Assembly (NCBI RefSeq): GCF_001401755.1
Contig: NZ_AVQK01000010.1
Location: 124,001 to 188,000 of the forward strand
Direction: 5' to 3'
Source: Aquimarina longa SW024
GTDB taxonomy: Bacteria; Bacteroidota; Bacteroidia; Flavobacteriales; Flavobacteriaceae
DNA length: 64,000 nt
Part shown: one piece after another, positions 9,777 to 19,301 of the stretch
How positions within the stretch are numbered: position 1 is the stretch's first letter
Layout of the letters: every line of letters starts with the position of its first letter
Translations under genes and position numbers: made by a program
Notes under the pieces: model-generated
What the model was told of the DNA's origin: nothing
The model's database searches: none
The model's input: only the letters and a program-made list of their open reading frames with translations

Positions 9777-10217
9777 TTATCCTTTAGAGATTTCATCAGG
9801 TAATTCATTACTATCATTATGATCCCAAGGAAAAAAATGTTGTAATTGCTCTCCTGCAAGAAGAACTCCATCAATTAGCCCTTGTGTAAAATTTCCTTTT
9901 TTAAACTGTTTTTGGATGACATTTTTAGTGTCTTCCCAAAAATGATCAGTTACAATAGTATGAATTCCTTGATCTCCATAAATAGCAAAAGCACGATCTT
10001 CTACAGCAACATAGATAAGCACTCCATTTCGTTGAATCGTATTATCCATTTTTAACCAATGAAATACCTCTATAGTCCTTTCTAGAATAGCTTTTTCACT
10101 ATGTTTTTCGAGATGAATTCGAATTTCTCCCGATGTCATTTTTTCTGCACGTCTAATAGCAGCAATTATCTGCTGCTCTTGTTCAGGGGTTAAGAAATCT
10201 TCTACTTGATTAGACAT
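9777..10217 (-). CDS. Small TPM-domain protein
   Basis: 146 residues holding one TPM domain (SGEIRIHLEKHSEKAILERT; NGVLIYVAVEDRAFAIYGDQG). There is no signal peptide or transmembrane segment, so unlike its neighbour it is probably cytoplasmic or peripheral. The start ATG overlaps the LemA stop (TAATG) and its own stop abuts the next ATG, indicating translational coupling of LemA-TPM-TPM. This triad recurs widely in bacteria, which supports a shared membrane process, though the biochemical role is unknown. Confidence 0.85.
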   Translation of the reverse strand: MSNQVEDFLTPEQEQQIIAAIRRAEKMTSGEIRIHLEKHSEKAILERTIEVFHWLKMDNTIQRNGVLIYVAVEDRAFAIYGDQGIHTIVTDHFWEDTKNVIQKQFKKGNFTQGLIDGVLLAGEQLQHFFPWDHNDSNELPDEISKG

Positions 10218-10840
10218 TATTTAAAATCAAAATCAACATCTGGTGCTTTCTCAGTACCTTCATCAGCTTCGAATCGTACCATTTCATTAAAACCTAGCAT
10301 TCCTGCAAATATAGAATTAGGAAATATTTTAAGATGCTTATTGTACACTCCAACCTGTTCGTTGAATCTATTTCGCTCTACATTGATTCTATTTTCTGTT
10401 CCTTCTAGTTGTGTTTGTAGATTAAGGAAATTTTGATTTGCTTTTAGATCGGGATAACGCTCTACTGTGACTAATAATCGAGATAATGCAGAGGTTAAAC
10501 CACTTTGTGCCTGCTGAAAATGAGTCATTTGAGCAGGTGTTATATTACTAGGATCAATAGTTACTGAGGTTGCTTTTGAGCGAGCTTCGATGACTTCTTT
10601 TAGAGTTGTGCGTTCGAAATCTGCTGCTCCCTGAACGGTTTTAACTAAATTGCCAATAAGATCACTACGTCTTTGGTAAGCACTTTCTACATTAGACCAC
10701 GCTGTTTTGGCATCTTCTTGTAAAACAACAGCTTTATTATTAAAATTATAGGCTATAAAGCCTCCAATTATTACGATTGCTAGGATACCAATTATTACAA
10801 TTATTAGGCATCCTAACCCTGTAAAAATTCCTTTTTTCAT
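10217..10840 (-). CDS. LemA family protein
   Basis: 207 residues. An N-terminal membrane helix (about 8-30, Ile/Val/Gly-rich) is followed by long amphipathic helices with the LemA hallmarks: NNKAVVLQEDAKTAWSNVESAYQRR near the start of the domain, then DLIGNLVKTVQGAADFE and ENRINVERNRFNEQVGVYN. The topology places the bundle outside the cytoplasm. First of the coupled LemA-TPM-TPM set, with the TPM genes immediately following. The function of LemA proteins is not established. Confidence 0.92.
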   Translation of the reverse strand: MKKGIFTGLGCLIIVIIGILAIVIIGGFIAYNFNNKAVVLQEDAKTAWSNVESAYQRRSDLIGNLVKTVQGAADFERTTLKEVIEARSKATSVTIDPSNITPAQMTHFQQAQSGLTSALSRLLVTVERYPDLKANQNFLNLQTQLEGTENRINVERNRFNEQVGVYNKHLKIFPNSIFAGMLGFNEMVRFEADEGTEKAPDVDFDFK

Positions 10841-10865
10841 AATATTAAAATATAATAATTTCTTT

Positions 10866-11195
10866 TTATAATTGTTCTTTGATTTTTAGAAGCTGTCCTT
10901 TGATGTATTCTAGCTTTCTAATAATGTCAAAACTATCTAAGGCTTCCTGTTTTTGTTCTTTGAGATGAATCTTAGCACCTTCTAAAGTAAACCCTCGTTC
11001 TTTTACCAAATGATAAATTAGTTCTAGATTTTTGATGTCTTCTGGAGTGAATTTTCGATTGCCTTTTGCATTCTTTTTAGGCTTTATAATATCAAATTCT
11101 TTTTCCCAAAAACGGATTAAAGAGGCATTTACATTAAATGCATCGGCTACTTCACCGATACCATAATACATTTTTTCGGGTAAGTCTACATACAT
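10866..11195 (-). CDS. MerR family transcriptional regulator
   Basis: 109 residues: a winged helix-turn-helix at about 10-75 (YYGIGEVADAFNVNASLIRFWEKEF, then NRKFTPEDIKNLELIYHLVKERG), followed by a short helix that would form the dimer coiled coil. No effector-binding domain is present, so it belongs to the short MerR type common in Bacteroidota. It lies 3 bases after the CapA-like gene and 25 bases before lemA, inside the operon; its target is unknown and may be this operon. Confidence 0.88.
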   Translation of the reverse strand: MYVDLPEKMYYGIGEVADAFNVNASLIRFWEKEFDIIKPKKNAKGNRKFTPEDIKNLELIYHLVKERGFTLEGAKIHLKEQKQEALDSFDIIRKLEYIKGQLLKIKEQL

Positions 11196-11198
11196 AAA

Positions 11199-12305
11199 TT
11201 ATTCCTTTTGTTGTGTAAAACTCCCATCATCTTCAAAAATAATTTTGCTTTCCGGAAAATCTTTTTCGGTTAGCCTTTTGATTTCTTTTAACGCTCTTTT
11301 TTTCTCATCTATAAAAGGGTAGATTTCATCTATTTGTTTAGCAGAGTGCAATTTTCCTTTGATGAAATTTCCTTTAGTATCGACTTCAATTTCTGCAATA
11401 GGGGCATAACCTTTGATTCCCCCTAAACTAAACCTAGAATAGGTACAAAAATTCCCTAGGCTATAGGCTATAAATCTGTTTTTATATACTTCAAAAGCTC
11501 TAGTAACATGTGGTCCATGTCCTAGAATAATATCAGCACCTGCATCAATCATAGTGTGTGCGAATTTATAGACATTACCTCGGTCTTCACCATAAAAACG
11601 TTCTGTTTTTCTGGTAACATGAGTGTGTTTAAGGCCTTCTGCACCACCATGAAAAGAAACAATCACAATATCTACTTTTTCTTTAAGTTCGGTTACAATT
11701 TTTTTTGCATTGGTTAAGTTATGAATTTTTATGCAATCTTTGTTTGGGGCAAAAGCACAAAATCCATACGTGATTCCATCTTTTTCAAAAATAGTAGAAG
11801 GTTGAGCAAACACACCGGCATAGGCGATGCTGTGTTTTTCTAAAGTTTTAGAAGTGTTTTTGATTCCGATACTTCCAAAATCACCGATATGATTGTTAGC
11901 AATACTCATCACATCAAAACCAGCTTCTTCTAAAAATTTCCCAAAATATTCTGGTGATCTAAAAGAATAGCATTTTGATGGATCAGAACAGTGTTTAGCA
12001 TTTTTGCCCTCATCAGTAAGTGTGCCTTCTAAATTACCAAAAAGCAAATCTGCTTTGGTTAATATAGAATTTACATCATCAAAAGGACCTTTACCTTCTG
12101 GCGGAAGATAACTTTTGTTAGGGAAATCAGTTCCCATCATAATATCCCCAACAGCCATAACCTTAATATGTTTAGGCTTTGCGAGTTTTAGCTGAGTGTT
12201 TTTTACGATAGTATACATCGAATCCAATACCTCTTTTGGATATTTTTGTGCTTGCATCGATGAATATAAGCCAAGAACGATGACAAGAAAAAGAAGTTTG
12301 CGCAT
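11199..12305 (-). CDS. CapA (PGA_cap) family metallophosphatase-like protein
   Basis: 368 residues with a signal peptide (about 1-19, ending SMQA). The PGA_cap fold is evident: VMAVGDIMMGTDFP, FGNLEGTLTD, SIANNHIGDFG, IVSFHGGAEG and ILGHGPHVTRAFEVY carry the Asp/Asn/His set of calcineurin-like phosphoesterases. CapA proteins act in poly-gamma-glutamate synthesis, but no capB/capC partner is here, so a poly-glutamate role is not supported. It sits directly behind the M23 peptidase gene (7-base gap), suggesting a cell-envelope task. Confidence 0.85.
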   Translation of the reverse strand: MRKLLFLVIVLGLYSSMQAQKYPKEVLDSMYTIVKNTQLKLAKPKHIKVMAVGDIMMGTDFPNKSYLPPEGKGPFDDVNSILTKADLLFGNLEGTLTDEGKNAKHCSDPSKCYSFRSPEYFGKFLEEAGFDVMSIANNHIGDFGSIGIKNTSKTLEKHSIAYAGVFAQPSTIFEKDGITYGFCAFAPNKDCIKIHNLTNAKKIVTELKEKVDIVIVSFHGGAEGLKHTHVTRKTERFYGEDRGNVYKFAHTMIDAGADIILGHGPHVTRAFEVYKNRFIAYSLGNFCTYSRFSLGGIKGYAPIAEIEVDTKGNFIKGKLHSAKQIDEIYPFIDEKKRALKEIKRLTEKDFPESKIIFEDDGSFTQQKE

Positions 12306-12312
12306 TGATATT

Positions 12313-13290
12313 TTAATCTAGAGTTTCATTAATAAGATTAGAGGCTTTAAGCATTTCGTCAAATTCTTCGGAGGTTAAACTTCCGTAATAAAAATTTCTA
12401 GGATTAATTTTTTCACCATCTTTAAAGATTTCATAATGTAAATGAGGAGCTACAGATCTCCCTGTACTACCTACAAAACCTATGACATCTCCACGCTTTA
12501 CTTTTTGTCCTACTGTTACATTGTATTTATTTAAATGTGCATATAGACTTACGTAATTAAATCCATGATCAATACGAATGTGTTTTCCATATCCAGAAGA
12601 ATTAGCATCTGCACGTTTTACAACCCCATTACCTGATGCATACACAGGTGTACCCGTTGCCGCTGAAAAATCCATCCCGTAATGAAATTTTCGTGCTTTA
12701 GTAAATGGATCACTTCTCCAACCATAACCAGATGCCATACGTTTTAGATCAGAATTCTGGATGGGTTGGATAGCAGGTATAGTGGCAAGTAACTCTTCTT
12801 TCTGTTCTGCCAAATTAGCGATTTCATCAAGAGATTTAGACTGTACTACAATTTGCTTAGTCAATTTGTCGATGCGTTTACTACTTTCGATAATAATATC
12901 AGAATTATGAAAACCTTCTAAGTTTTTATACCTATTCACTCCTCCAAATCCAGCATTACGAAGCTCTTCTGGGATAGGGTTAGCACCAAAATATAAACGA
13001 TAAATATTATCATCTCGTTCAGCTATTTCTTGTAAAATTCCCTCATCGCGTTTCAGTCTTTGATTCATTAAATCATACTGAAGTTGCATATTCTCAAGTT
13101 CTCTTTTATAAGCTTTCTCTTTAGGAGTCTCTAATTGTGGGATGTTTAAATAGATAAGAAGTAGGATAAATCCAGCTAAAAAGACACTAATAACCCCTAG
13201 TGCTGCTATACCAAACTTTCGCCCTTTCTTTTGTTCTATTCTACGATAAGAAAGCGTCTCACTATCATAGTAATATTTAACCTTTGACAT
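12313..13290 (-). CDS. M23 family metallopeptidase with membrane anchor and coiled coil
   Basis: 325 residues. A cytoplasmic Lys/Arg-rich N-terminus precedes a transmembrane helix (about 27-48), then a periplasmic coiled coil (about 55-165), then the LytM/M23 domain (about 185-300). The zinc-site motifs HYGMDF (HxxxD) and HLHYEI (HxH) are intact, as is HGFNYVSLYAHL, so an active peptidoglycan endopeptidase is likely. First gene of the six-gene minus-strand operon. Its first codons overlap the -33 box of the predicted alaS promoter on the other strand. Confidence 0.92.
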   Translation of the reverse strand: MSKVKYYYDSETLSYRRIEQKKGRKFGIAALGVISVFLAGFILLLIYLNIPQLETPKEKAYKRELENMQLQYDLMNQRLKRDEGILQEIAERDDNIYRLYFGANPIPEELRNAGFGGVNRYKNLEGFHNSDIIIESSKRIDKLTKQIVVQSKSLDEIANLAEQKEELLATIPAIQPIQNSDLKRMASGYGWRSDPFTKARKFHYGMDFSAATGTPVYASGNGVVKRADANSSGYGKHIRIDHGFNYVSLYAHLNKYNVTVGQKVKRGDVIGFVGSTGRSVAPHLHYEIFKDGEKINPRNFYYGSLTSEEFDEMLKASNLINETLD

Positions 13291-13312
13291 AATCTAAAAT
13301 ATGCTATTTTTG
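13283..13312 (+). promoter_or_regulatory. Predicted alaS promoter, TTTG-N18-TATTTTTG
   Basis: TTTG at 13283-13286 and TATTTTTG at 13305-13312 match the Bacteroidota -33/-7 consensus with an 18-base spacer. The -33 box lies inside the first codons of the divergent M23 gene. Transcription from here would give alaS a 5' leader of about 180 bases. Confidence 0.55.
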
Positions 13313-13359
13313 CATGATATCAACTAATATACGGTTCTTTAAAAACCAAGATATCAGAA

Positions 13360-13389
13360 CAAATATAATAAATTGTTGCAAAGTCCAGA
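13360..13389 (-). promoter_or_regulatory. Predicted promoter of the M23-TPM operon
   Basis: Read on the minus strand: TCTG, 18 bases, then TATATTTG (13367-13360), matching TAnnTTTG with a one-mismatch -33 box. It lies about 70 bases upstream of the M23 start and overlaps the alaS leader on the other strand. Confidence 0.4.
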
Positions 13390-13500
13390 AAAAACTGACA
13401 AATATCGATAATATACTTTTTTATAAAAGTAATGTAAAATAGTAGTTACAGTTATAGAGTATAGTATATTTCGAGTAAAAAATAGTAATACATAGAATTC

Positions 13501-16131
13501 ATGAAATCCCAAGAAATAAGAAATCAATTTTTAGAGTTTTTTAAATCAAAAAAACACAGTATCGTTCCTTCTGCACCAATGGTAATTAAGGATGATCCTA
13601 CTCTAATGTTTACCAATGCTGGGATGAACCAGTTTAAAGAATTCTTTTTAGGTAATGGTATTCCAAAAAATAATCGATTAACAGATACTCAAAAATGCTT
13701 AAGAGTAAGTGGTAAACATAATGACTTGGAAGAGGTAGGTATGGATACCTACCATCATACAATGTTTGAAATGCTGGGTAATTGGAGTTTTGGAGATTAC
13801 TTTAAAAAAGAAGCGATTCATTGGGCTTGGGAGTTGTTAACAGAAGTATATGGTATAGATAAAAATATCCTATATGTCTCAGTTTTTGAAGGAGCAAAAG
13901 ATGAAAATCTTAATATGGATCAAGAAGCGTATGATCTTTGGAAAGCTATTGTTCCAGAAGATCGTATCATTATGGGTAATAAGAAAGATAATTTCTGGGA
14001 GATGGGAGATCAAGGACCCTGTGGGCCCTGTTCTGAGATTCATGTAGATATTCGTTCTGAAGAAGAAAAATCTAAAATCTCTGGTAGAGAGCTTGTTAAT
14101 GCGGATCATCCGCAGGTAGTAGAGATCTGGAATTTGGTTTTTATGCAATATAATCGAAAGGCAAATGGATCGCTAGAAAAACTACCAGCACAACATGTAG
14201 ATACAGGAATGGGATTCGAGCGTTTATGTATGGTATTACAAGGAGTAAAATCAAATTATGATACAGATGTTTTTACCCCTTTAATTCGCGAAATTGAAAC
14301 CATTACTAGTACTACTTATGATAAAAATAGTTTACCAACAAACCCTGATGGTAAGGTAAGTGTAGCGATTCGTGTAATCGCAGATCACCTTAGAGCAGTG
14401 TCTTTTTCTATAGCAGATGGACAATTGCCAAGTAATACAGGAGCAGGGTATGTGATTCGTAGAATCTTGCGTAGAGCAATTCGATACGGATTTACATTTT
14501 TAAATACTAAAGAACCGTTTATTTATAAGCTAGTAGAAACATTAAGTAAACAAATGAGTACTGCTTTTCCTGAGTTAAAAGCACAGAAAAACTTGATTAT
14601 TAATGTAATTAAAGAAGAAGAACACTCTTTTCTAAGAACATTGGATCAAGGGTTAGTATTATTAGAAAATGTTATAAAAAATACTAAAAGCAATACAGTT
14701 TCTGGAGAAAAAGCTTTTGAATTATACGATACGTTTGGTTTTCCAATAGATTTAACCGCTTTGATTCTAAGTGAGCAAGGATATAAATTAGATGAAAAAG
14801 GATTTGAAATAGAATTACAGAAACAAAAGGATAGGTCTAGAGCTGCCTCTCAGATATCAGCAGGAGATTGGGAGGTATTATTAGAAAACAATACAGAAGG
14901 ATTTATAGGGTATGACCAGCTTACTACAGAAGTGAGAGTTACGCAATATCGCAAAGTAGATAGTAAAAAAGATGGAGAATTATATCAATTGGTATTTGAT
15001 AAAACCCCTTTTTATCCTGAAGGAGGAGGACAGGTAGGAGATAAAGGGTATTTAGAAGTGCCCAATGGAGATGTGGTGTATATTGTAGATACTAAAAAGG
15101 AAAATAACCTAATTATTCATTTTACTAAAAATTTACCAAAACAGATAGATCAACCTTTAAAAGCGGTGGTAGATTCTAAACAGCGTACTAGATCAGCTTC
15201 TAATCATAGTGCAACACATTTAATGCATCAGGGATTACGTGCTATTTTGGGTACTCATGTAGAGCAAAAAGGATCAATGGTACATAGTGGTTATCTACGT
15301 TTTGATTTCTCTCACTTTGCTAAGGTATCTAATGAAGAATTAAAAGCAGTTGAAGATTTTGTAAATGCCAGAATACGAGAGCAATTGCCTTTAGAAGAGA
15401 GACGTAATATTTCTTTTGATCAGGCTGTAAAAGAAGGTGCAATGGCATTATTTGGAGAAAAATATGGCGATACTGTAAGAACAATTCGATTTGGAGAATC
15501 CATGGAACTATGTGGAGGTACTCATGTAGAAAATACAGGGAATATATGGCATTTTAAAATCACATCAGAGAGTGCAATTGCAGCAGGAATTCGTAGAATA
15601 GAAGCAATAACAGGTGATGCTGCAAAAGAATACTTTACAACTCAGTCAGAATCTTATAATAAAGTTACATCGATTCTAAAAACTAAAGATCCAGTAAAAG
15701 CAATTACATCATTACAAGAGGAGAATACCAGTTTGAGAAAACAAATTGAAGTACTTCTAAAAGATAAAGCCAAAAACCTGAAAGGAGATCTTAAATCAGA
15801 ATTTGAAGAAATAAACGGAATTAAATTTTTAGCTAAAAAAGTAGATCTAGATGCGGCAGGGATTAAGGATTTATCGTTTGAACTAGGTGGTGAATTAGAA
15901 AATATTGTAGTTTTATTTGGGTCTGATCAGAATGGAAAAGCCATACTATCATGTTATATCTCCAAAAATCTAGTAGAACAGAAAAAGCTGAATGCTGGAC
16001 AAATGGTTCGAGAACTAGGGAAATATATCCAAGGTGGTGGTGGTGGACAACCGTTTTTTGCTACAGCAGGAGGTAAAAAACCAGAAGGTATAGAAGAAGC
16101 ATTAGAGAATGCAAAAAAATATTTGAAATAA
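13501..16131 (+). CDS. alaS: Alanyl-tRNA synthetase
   Basis: 876 residues, the usual length. Charges tRNA-Ala and clears mischarged Ser/Gly through its editing domain. Class II core: [21 protein letters not shown] at the N-terminus, [15 protein letters not shown] motif 2 region, and [17 protein letters not shown] (about 318-334). The editing domain zinc ligands HSATHLMH (about 567) and CGGTHV (about 671) are intact. The C-terminal dimer/tRNA domain ends with [19 protein letters not shown]. The ATG at 13501 opens with the expected [12 protein letters not shown] hairpin separates it from the GSCFA gene 55 bases on. Confidence 0.98.
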   Translation: MKSQEIRNQFLEFFKSKKHSIVPSAPMVIKDDPTLMFTNAGMNQFKEFFLGNGIPKNNRLTDTQKCLRVSGKHNDLEEVGMDTYHHTMFEMLGNWSFGDYFKKEAIHWAWELLTEVYGIDKNILYVSVFEGAKDENLNMDQEAYDLWKAIVPEDRIIMGNKKDNFWEMGDQGPCGPCSEIHVDIRSEEEKSKISGRELVNADHPQVVEIWNLVFMQYNRKANGSLEKLPAQHVDTGMGFERLCMVLQGVKSNYDTDVFTPLIREIETITSTTYDKNSLPTNPDGKVSVAIRVIADHLRAVSFSIADGQLPSNTGAGYVIRRILRRAIRYGFTFLNTKEPFIYKLVETLSKQMSTAFPELKAQKNLIINVIKEEEHSFLRTLDQGLVLLENVIKNTKSNTVSGEKAFELYDTFGFPIDLTALILSEQGYKLDEKGFEIELQKQKDRSRAASQISAGDWEVLLENNTEGFIGYDQLTTEVRVTQYRKVDSKKDGELYQLVFDKTPFYPEGGGQVGDKGYLEVPNGDVVYIVDTKKENNLIIHFTKNLPKQIDQPLKAVVDSKQRTRSASNHSATHLMHQGLRAILGTHVEQKGSMVHSGYLRFDFSHFAKVSNEELKAVEDFVNARIREQLPLEERRNISFDQAVKEGAMALFGEKYGDTVRTIRFGESMELCGGTHVENTGNIWHFKITSESAIAAGIRRIEAITGDAAKEYFTTQSESYNKVTSILKTKDPVKAITSLQEENTSLRKQIEVLLKDKAKNLKGDLKSEFEEINGIKFLAKKVDLDAAGIKDLSFELGGELENIVVLFGSDQNGKAILSCYISKNLVEQKKLNAGQMVRELGKYIQGGGGGQPFFATAGGKKPEGIEEALENAKKYLK

Positions 16132-16143
16132 TCTATATATAAA

Positions 16144-16175
16144 GTCTCCTATCCTTTTTAAAAAGCATAGGAGAC
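16144..16175 (+). terminator. Hairpin between alaS and the GSCFA gene
   Basis: GTCTCCTAT (16144-16152) pairs perfectly with ATAGGAGAC (16167-16175), with an inner CTTTTT/AAAAAG helix. No T run follows; instead AAAGGA leads into the next ATG, so this may be a weak terminator or a processing hairpin. Confidence 0.5.
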
Positions 16176-16186
16176 GAAAGGAATTT

Positions 16187-17137
16187 ATGAACTTACAAAC
16201 CAAAATACCATTAGAGTCCAAAGATCCTAAAATTGATTATGGGTCAGAAATAGTATTATTAGGCTCCTGTTTTTCTGAAAATATAGGAAGTAAGTTTGGA
16301 TATTTTAAGTTTAAAAAAGAAACCAATCCATTCGGGATTTTATTTCATCCTAAAGCTATCGAAACATTTTTGTGGATGGCTACTCAGGGAGAGCAGTATA
16401 CAGAAACAGATCTATTTTATAGTAATGAGCAATGGCATTGTTTTGATGCGCACTCCTCTTTAAGTAATGCTAATAAAAATAGTGTGCTCTCAGGTCTTAA
16501 TCAGGCATTATATGATACACGAGAGAAAATTAAATCTGCAACACATATTTGTATCACTCTGGGAACAGCATGGGTATATCGGTTAAAATCATTAGATATG
16601 ATTGTGGCAAATTGCCATAAAATTCCACAGAGAGAATTTCAAAAACAATTGTTATCTATCGATGAGAGTAAGCAATGCTTACAGAACTGTATCCATATGA
16701 TTAGAGGATTAAACCCATCAGCAGAGATTATATGTACAGTATCTCCTGTACGACATAGTAAAGATGGATTTATAGAAAATAATAGAAGCAAAGCACATCT
16801 GATAGCATCAGTACATCAGATTATAGAAGAGCATAAAAACCTAAGCTATTTTCCTTCTTATGAGATTATGATGGATGAGCTTAGGGATTATCGATTCTAT
16901 GATACAGATATGATTCACCCTAGTGCATTAGCGGTAGCGTATATATGGGAGCGTTTCTCAGAAATTTGGATTGCTCCCAGAGCTATGCAAACGATGAGAG
17001 AAGTAGAAGAGATTAATAAAGGAATAGCACATAGACCTTTTAACCCTAATAGCGAACAACATCTTTTGTTTTTAAAAAGGATAGCCTCAAAAAAACATCA
17101 ATTGCAGCAAGCATATCCATTTATGAGTTTCGAGTAA
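16187..17137 (+). CDS. GSCFA domain protein
   Basis: 316 residues. The name-giving motif is present as LLGSCFSENIG near residue 25, followed by NPFGILFHP, FDAHS, ITLGTAWVY and DMIHPSALAVAYIWERF. These blocks match the SGNH-like GSCFA family of Bacteroidota, in which Ser of the first block and Asp/His of the last resemble a hydrolase triad. No substrate is known. It has no signal peptide and follows alaS with a good AAAGGA ribosome-binding site. Confidence 0.88.
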   Translation: MNLQTKIPLESKDPKIDYGSEIVLLGSCFSENIGSKFGYFKFKKETNPFGILFHPKAIETFLWMATQGEQYTETDLFYSNEQWHCFDAHSSLSNANKNSVLSGLNQALYDTREKIKSATHICITLGTAWVYRLKSLDMIVANCHKIPQREFQKQLLSIDESKQCLQNCIHMIRGLNPSAEIICTVSPVRHSKDGFIENNRSKAHLIASVHQIIEEHKNLSYFPSYEIMMDELRDYRFYDTDMIHPSALAVAYIWERFSEIWIAPRAMQTMREVEEINKGIAHRPFNPNSEQHLLFLKRIASKKHQLQQAYPFMSFE

Positions 17138-17443
17138 ATTTTATATGATTTTGGAAAATTTTCTTGCAACGAAAGCTATGATTGAATGTCTAAAGTATTT
17201 TTTATAGCAAGAAAATATGAATCAAGATTAAGTATTTTTAGGCGAAGAAATTCATCATAATTTTTTTATATTTTGATATTGCTTTTTTACATTTTTTTAA
17301 TTCTGCACACTAGCGCTAAGTTGTCCTAAAGACAATTATAACAAAATTTGTTTCTGTTTTAGGTTTTTTAATAATAAGATCTGGGTTGTTTTTTACTATC
17401 GTATTATATTTTTTATGGGATTTTATGCTTTTATAAGCTACAT
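17138..17443. other. Intergenic stretch with no gene seen
   Basis: Convergent gap between the GSCFA gene and the hydroxylase gene. Only a small 5-bp hairpin (TTGTC/GACAA at 17321-17335) stands out; it could help end transcription. No ORF, RNA gene or repeat is recognised. Confidence 0.5.
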
Positions 17444-19195
17444 CTAGATATTTTGAGGGACCATAGAAATTCCACTGTCTATTAAGTGTTGTATTTTAGG
17501 TCTTTTGTATTTTATATTTTCCAAATGTTTTAAAACCTGTGATGCAAACTTTTCATCTCTATCATATACTAATTCATATATCTCTAGAGTAAGTAACCAA
17601 TCATTAGGATGGTCTTTTTCTATAATTTCGAATGTAGCTTCTAATGAAAAGATTGCGTTTTTACCTTCTCTGATATTTTTTACAGATTCATATAAAGAAT
17701 GGAGTTCTATTTCTTTTTTAGAATATGTTCTTTTAATAGTCGTTGAAGAAGGATTATGAGTTACTAAATCAAAGGAGTTCTCATCTGCTGGCCCCGAAAA
17801 AGCAGAGACAATTTCTTTTCCTACTGCCAGATCAAAGGTTCCCCACTCGGGTTTAAAAAGAAACTCACCCTTATACATAATAGTACATTCACTAAACTGG
17901 ATTAAAATTAACTCTCCTTTAATATTTCTCATACCTGTGATATTGTTTCCAGCTACGGTGATTCCACTCTCAAACTCAAATTCGATATACTCTCCATCAT
18001 AAAAATTATAAGCTTTTAAATCTCTAGGAGACATATTTTCTATGGCAAGGTTAATTCCTTTTAATTTTCCAATAGGAGATCGAAATCCCTTAGGATGTGC
18101 ATCAATCCCATGTCCTATAAGTTCTTTCTCTCTAAAAGATAAAGCAGTAGCTCCTTTAGTCTCAAAATAAATAACTTCGTTATCTTCATTTTTGATCATT
18201 CTAGTAAAAGTTCCAGAAATTTGTAAACCAGTACTCAATTCGATAGTTCCTAGATTTTCTGACTCTATTAACTTGGCAAGACCTCTATGACCTCCTTTTC
18301 GTAATGCCATAGTATCTGCAAACTCCTCTAATACTTGACATAAATAGGCGAAATCGGGAGTTACAAAAAGTTGAGGCTGAGGCTTAGTGATGTCAAAATC
18401 CTGAAAAGCAGCATCTGGTGAATATGGGAGTTTTTTTACATGATCTGTCATACACCACTCACTTTCTCCAATAGAGGATAGTAATCCCGCTCCATAAATC
18501 TTAGGATTTTCTACTGTTCCGATTAAGCCATATTCTACGGTCCACCAATGTAGATTACGTATCAAAGCCATCTCAGAAGGATTTTCTTTCTGGTTTTGTA
18601 GTTCAGCTATTTTTTGTTCAGCTTTTTCGATATCTTTTTTAGCAGTGTTATAAGCTTCTTTTAGAATAGAAAGTTTGCGCACAGCTTCATACATTTCATA
18701 ATCTTTTTTAGAAGAAATAGCTTTGCATCCGATTTTTCCAAACCGTCGTAAGTATTCAGCATAATCGGGATTAGCAATGATAGGTGCATGCCCTGCAGCT
18801 TCATGGATAATATCTGGAGCAGGAGTATATTCTATATTTTCGAGTTGTCGTATATCCGAAGCAATAACAAGAATATTATATGCCTGAAACTCCATAAAAG
18901 CATTAGGAGGAATAAAGCCATCAACCGCTACAGCTGCCCAGCCAATTTCTTTTAGAATCCTATTCATTCCATACATACTTGGTATGGTATTAATAGAAAT
19001 CCCTGTTTTTTTAAGACCTCTCAGATAAGAATCATGAGCAACTTTACTAAGTGATGTAATGTTTTTTAACATTACATATCTCCATACAGCTTGATCCGTA
19101 GGGGTATATGTTTCATAATTTTGTGGTTTTATGAATTGTTTTAAATGAGCAGGAAGCCTGTCAATTAATGGATTAGATGTGATTTCTGTAGACAT
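17444..19195 (-). CDS. Aromatic amino acid hydroxylase (phenylalanine 4-monooxygenase-like), long form
   Basis: 583 residues. Pterin-dependent, iron(II) hydroxylase. The catalytic half (about 1-350) has the metal motif IHEAAGHAPI near residue 130, with the third ligand likely the Glu of WTVEYGLIGTVENPKIYGAGLLSS. The protein is about twice the length of proteobacterial PhhA (about 260-300) because of a C-terminal extension (about 350-583) seen in Bacteroidota homologs, of unknown role. No pterin-recycling gene (phhB type) is adjacent. Whether Phe or another aromatic acid is the substrate cannot be told. Divergent from the protease gene. Confidence 0.85.
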   Translation of the reverse strand: MSTEITSNPLIDRLPAHLKQFIKPQNYETYTPTDQAVWRYVMLKNITSLSKVAHDSYLRGLKKTGISINTIPSMYGMNRILKEIGWAAVAVDGFIPPNAFMEFQAYNILVIASDIRQLENIEYTPAPDIIHEAAGHAPIIANPDYAEYLRRFGKIGCKAISSKKDYEMYEAVRKLSILKEAYNTAKKDIEKAEQKIAELQNQKENPSEMALIRNLHWWTVEYGLIGTVENPKIYGAGLLSSIGESEWCMTDHVKKLPYSPDAAFQDFDITKPQPQLFVTPDFAYLCQVLEEFADTMALRKGGHRGLAKLIESENLGTIELSTGLQISGTFTRMIKNEDNEVIYFETKGATALSFREKELIGHGIDAHPKGFRSPIGKLKGINLAIENMSPRDLKAYNFYDGEYIEFEFESGITVAGNNITGMRNIKGELILIQFSECTIMYKGEFLFKPEWGTFDLAVGKEIVSAFSGPADENSFDLVTHNPSSTTIKRTYSKKEIELHSLYESVKNIREGKNAIFSLEATFEIIEKDHPNDWLLTLEIYELVYDRDEKFASQVLKHLENIKYKRPKIQHLIDSGISMVPQNI

Positions 19196-19255
19196 AATGA
19201 AAAAAAAATTTGATCAGGACAATTTATATGGTAAATTAATAGTTTTATTTTGATA

Positions 19256-19283
19256 TTGAAGTGTTCTTAAATAGTTAAATTTG
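19256..19283 (+). promoter_or_regulatory. Predicted promoter of the protease gene
   Basis: TTG at 19256-19258 and TAAATTTG at 19276-19283 fit the TTG/TAnnTTTG pattern with a 17-base spacer. The box ends 18 bases before the ATG at 19302, giving a short leader. Confidence 0.45.
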
Positions 19284-19301
19284 TTTCCATTATAAAAATA
19301 A

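Noticed and set aside
11199-12305. Poly-gamma-glutamate capsule synthesis role for the CapA-like gene
   Set aside because: No capB or capC homologs are present; the neighbours are envelope peptidase and LemA/TPM genes.
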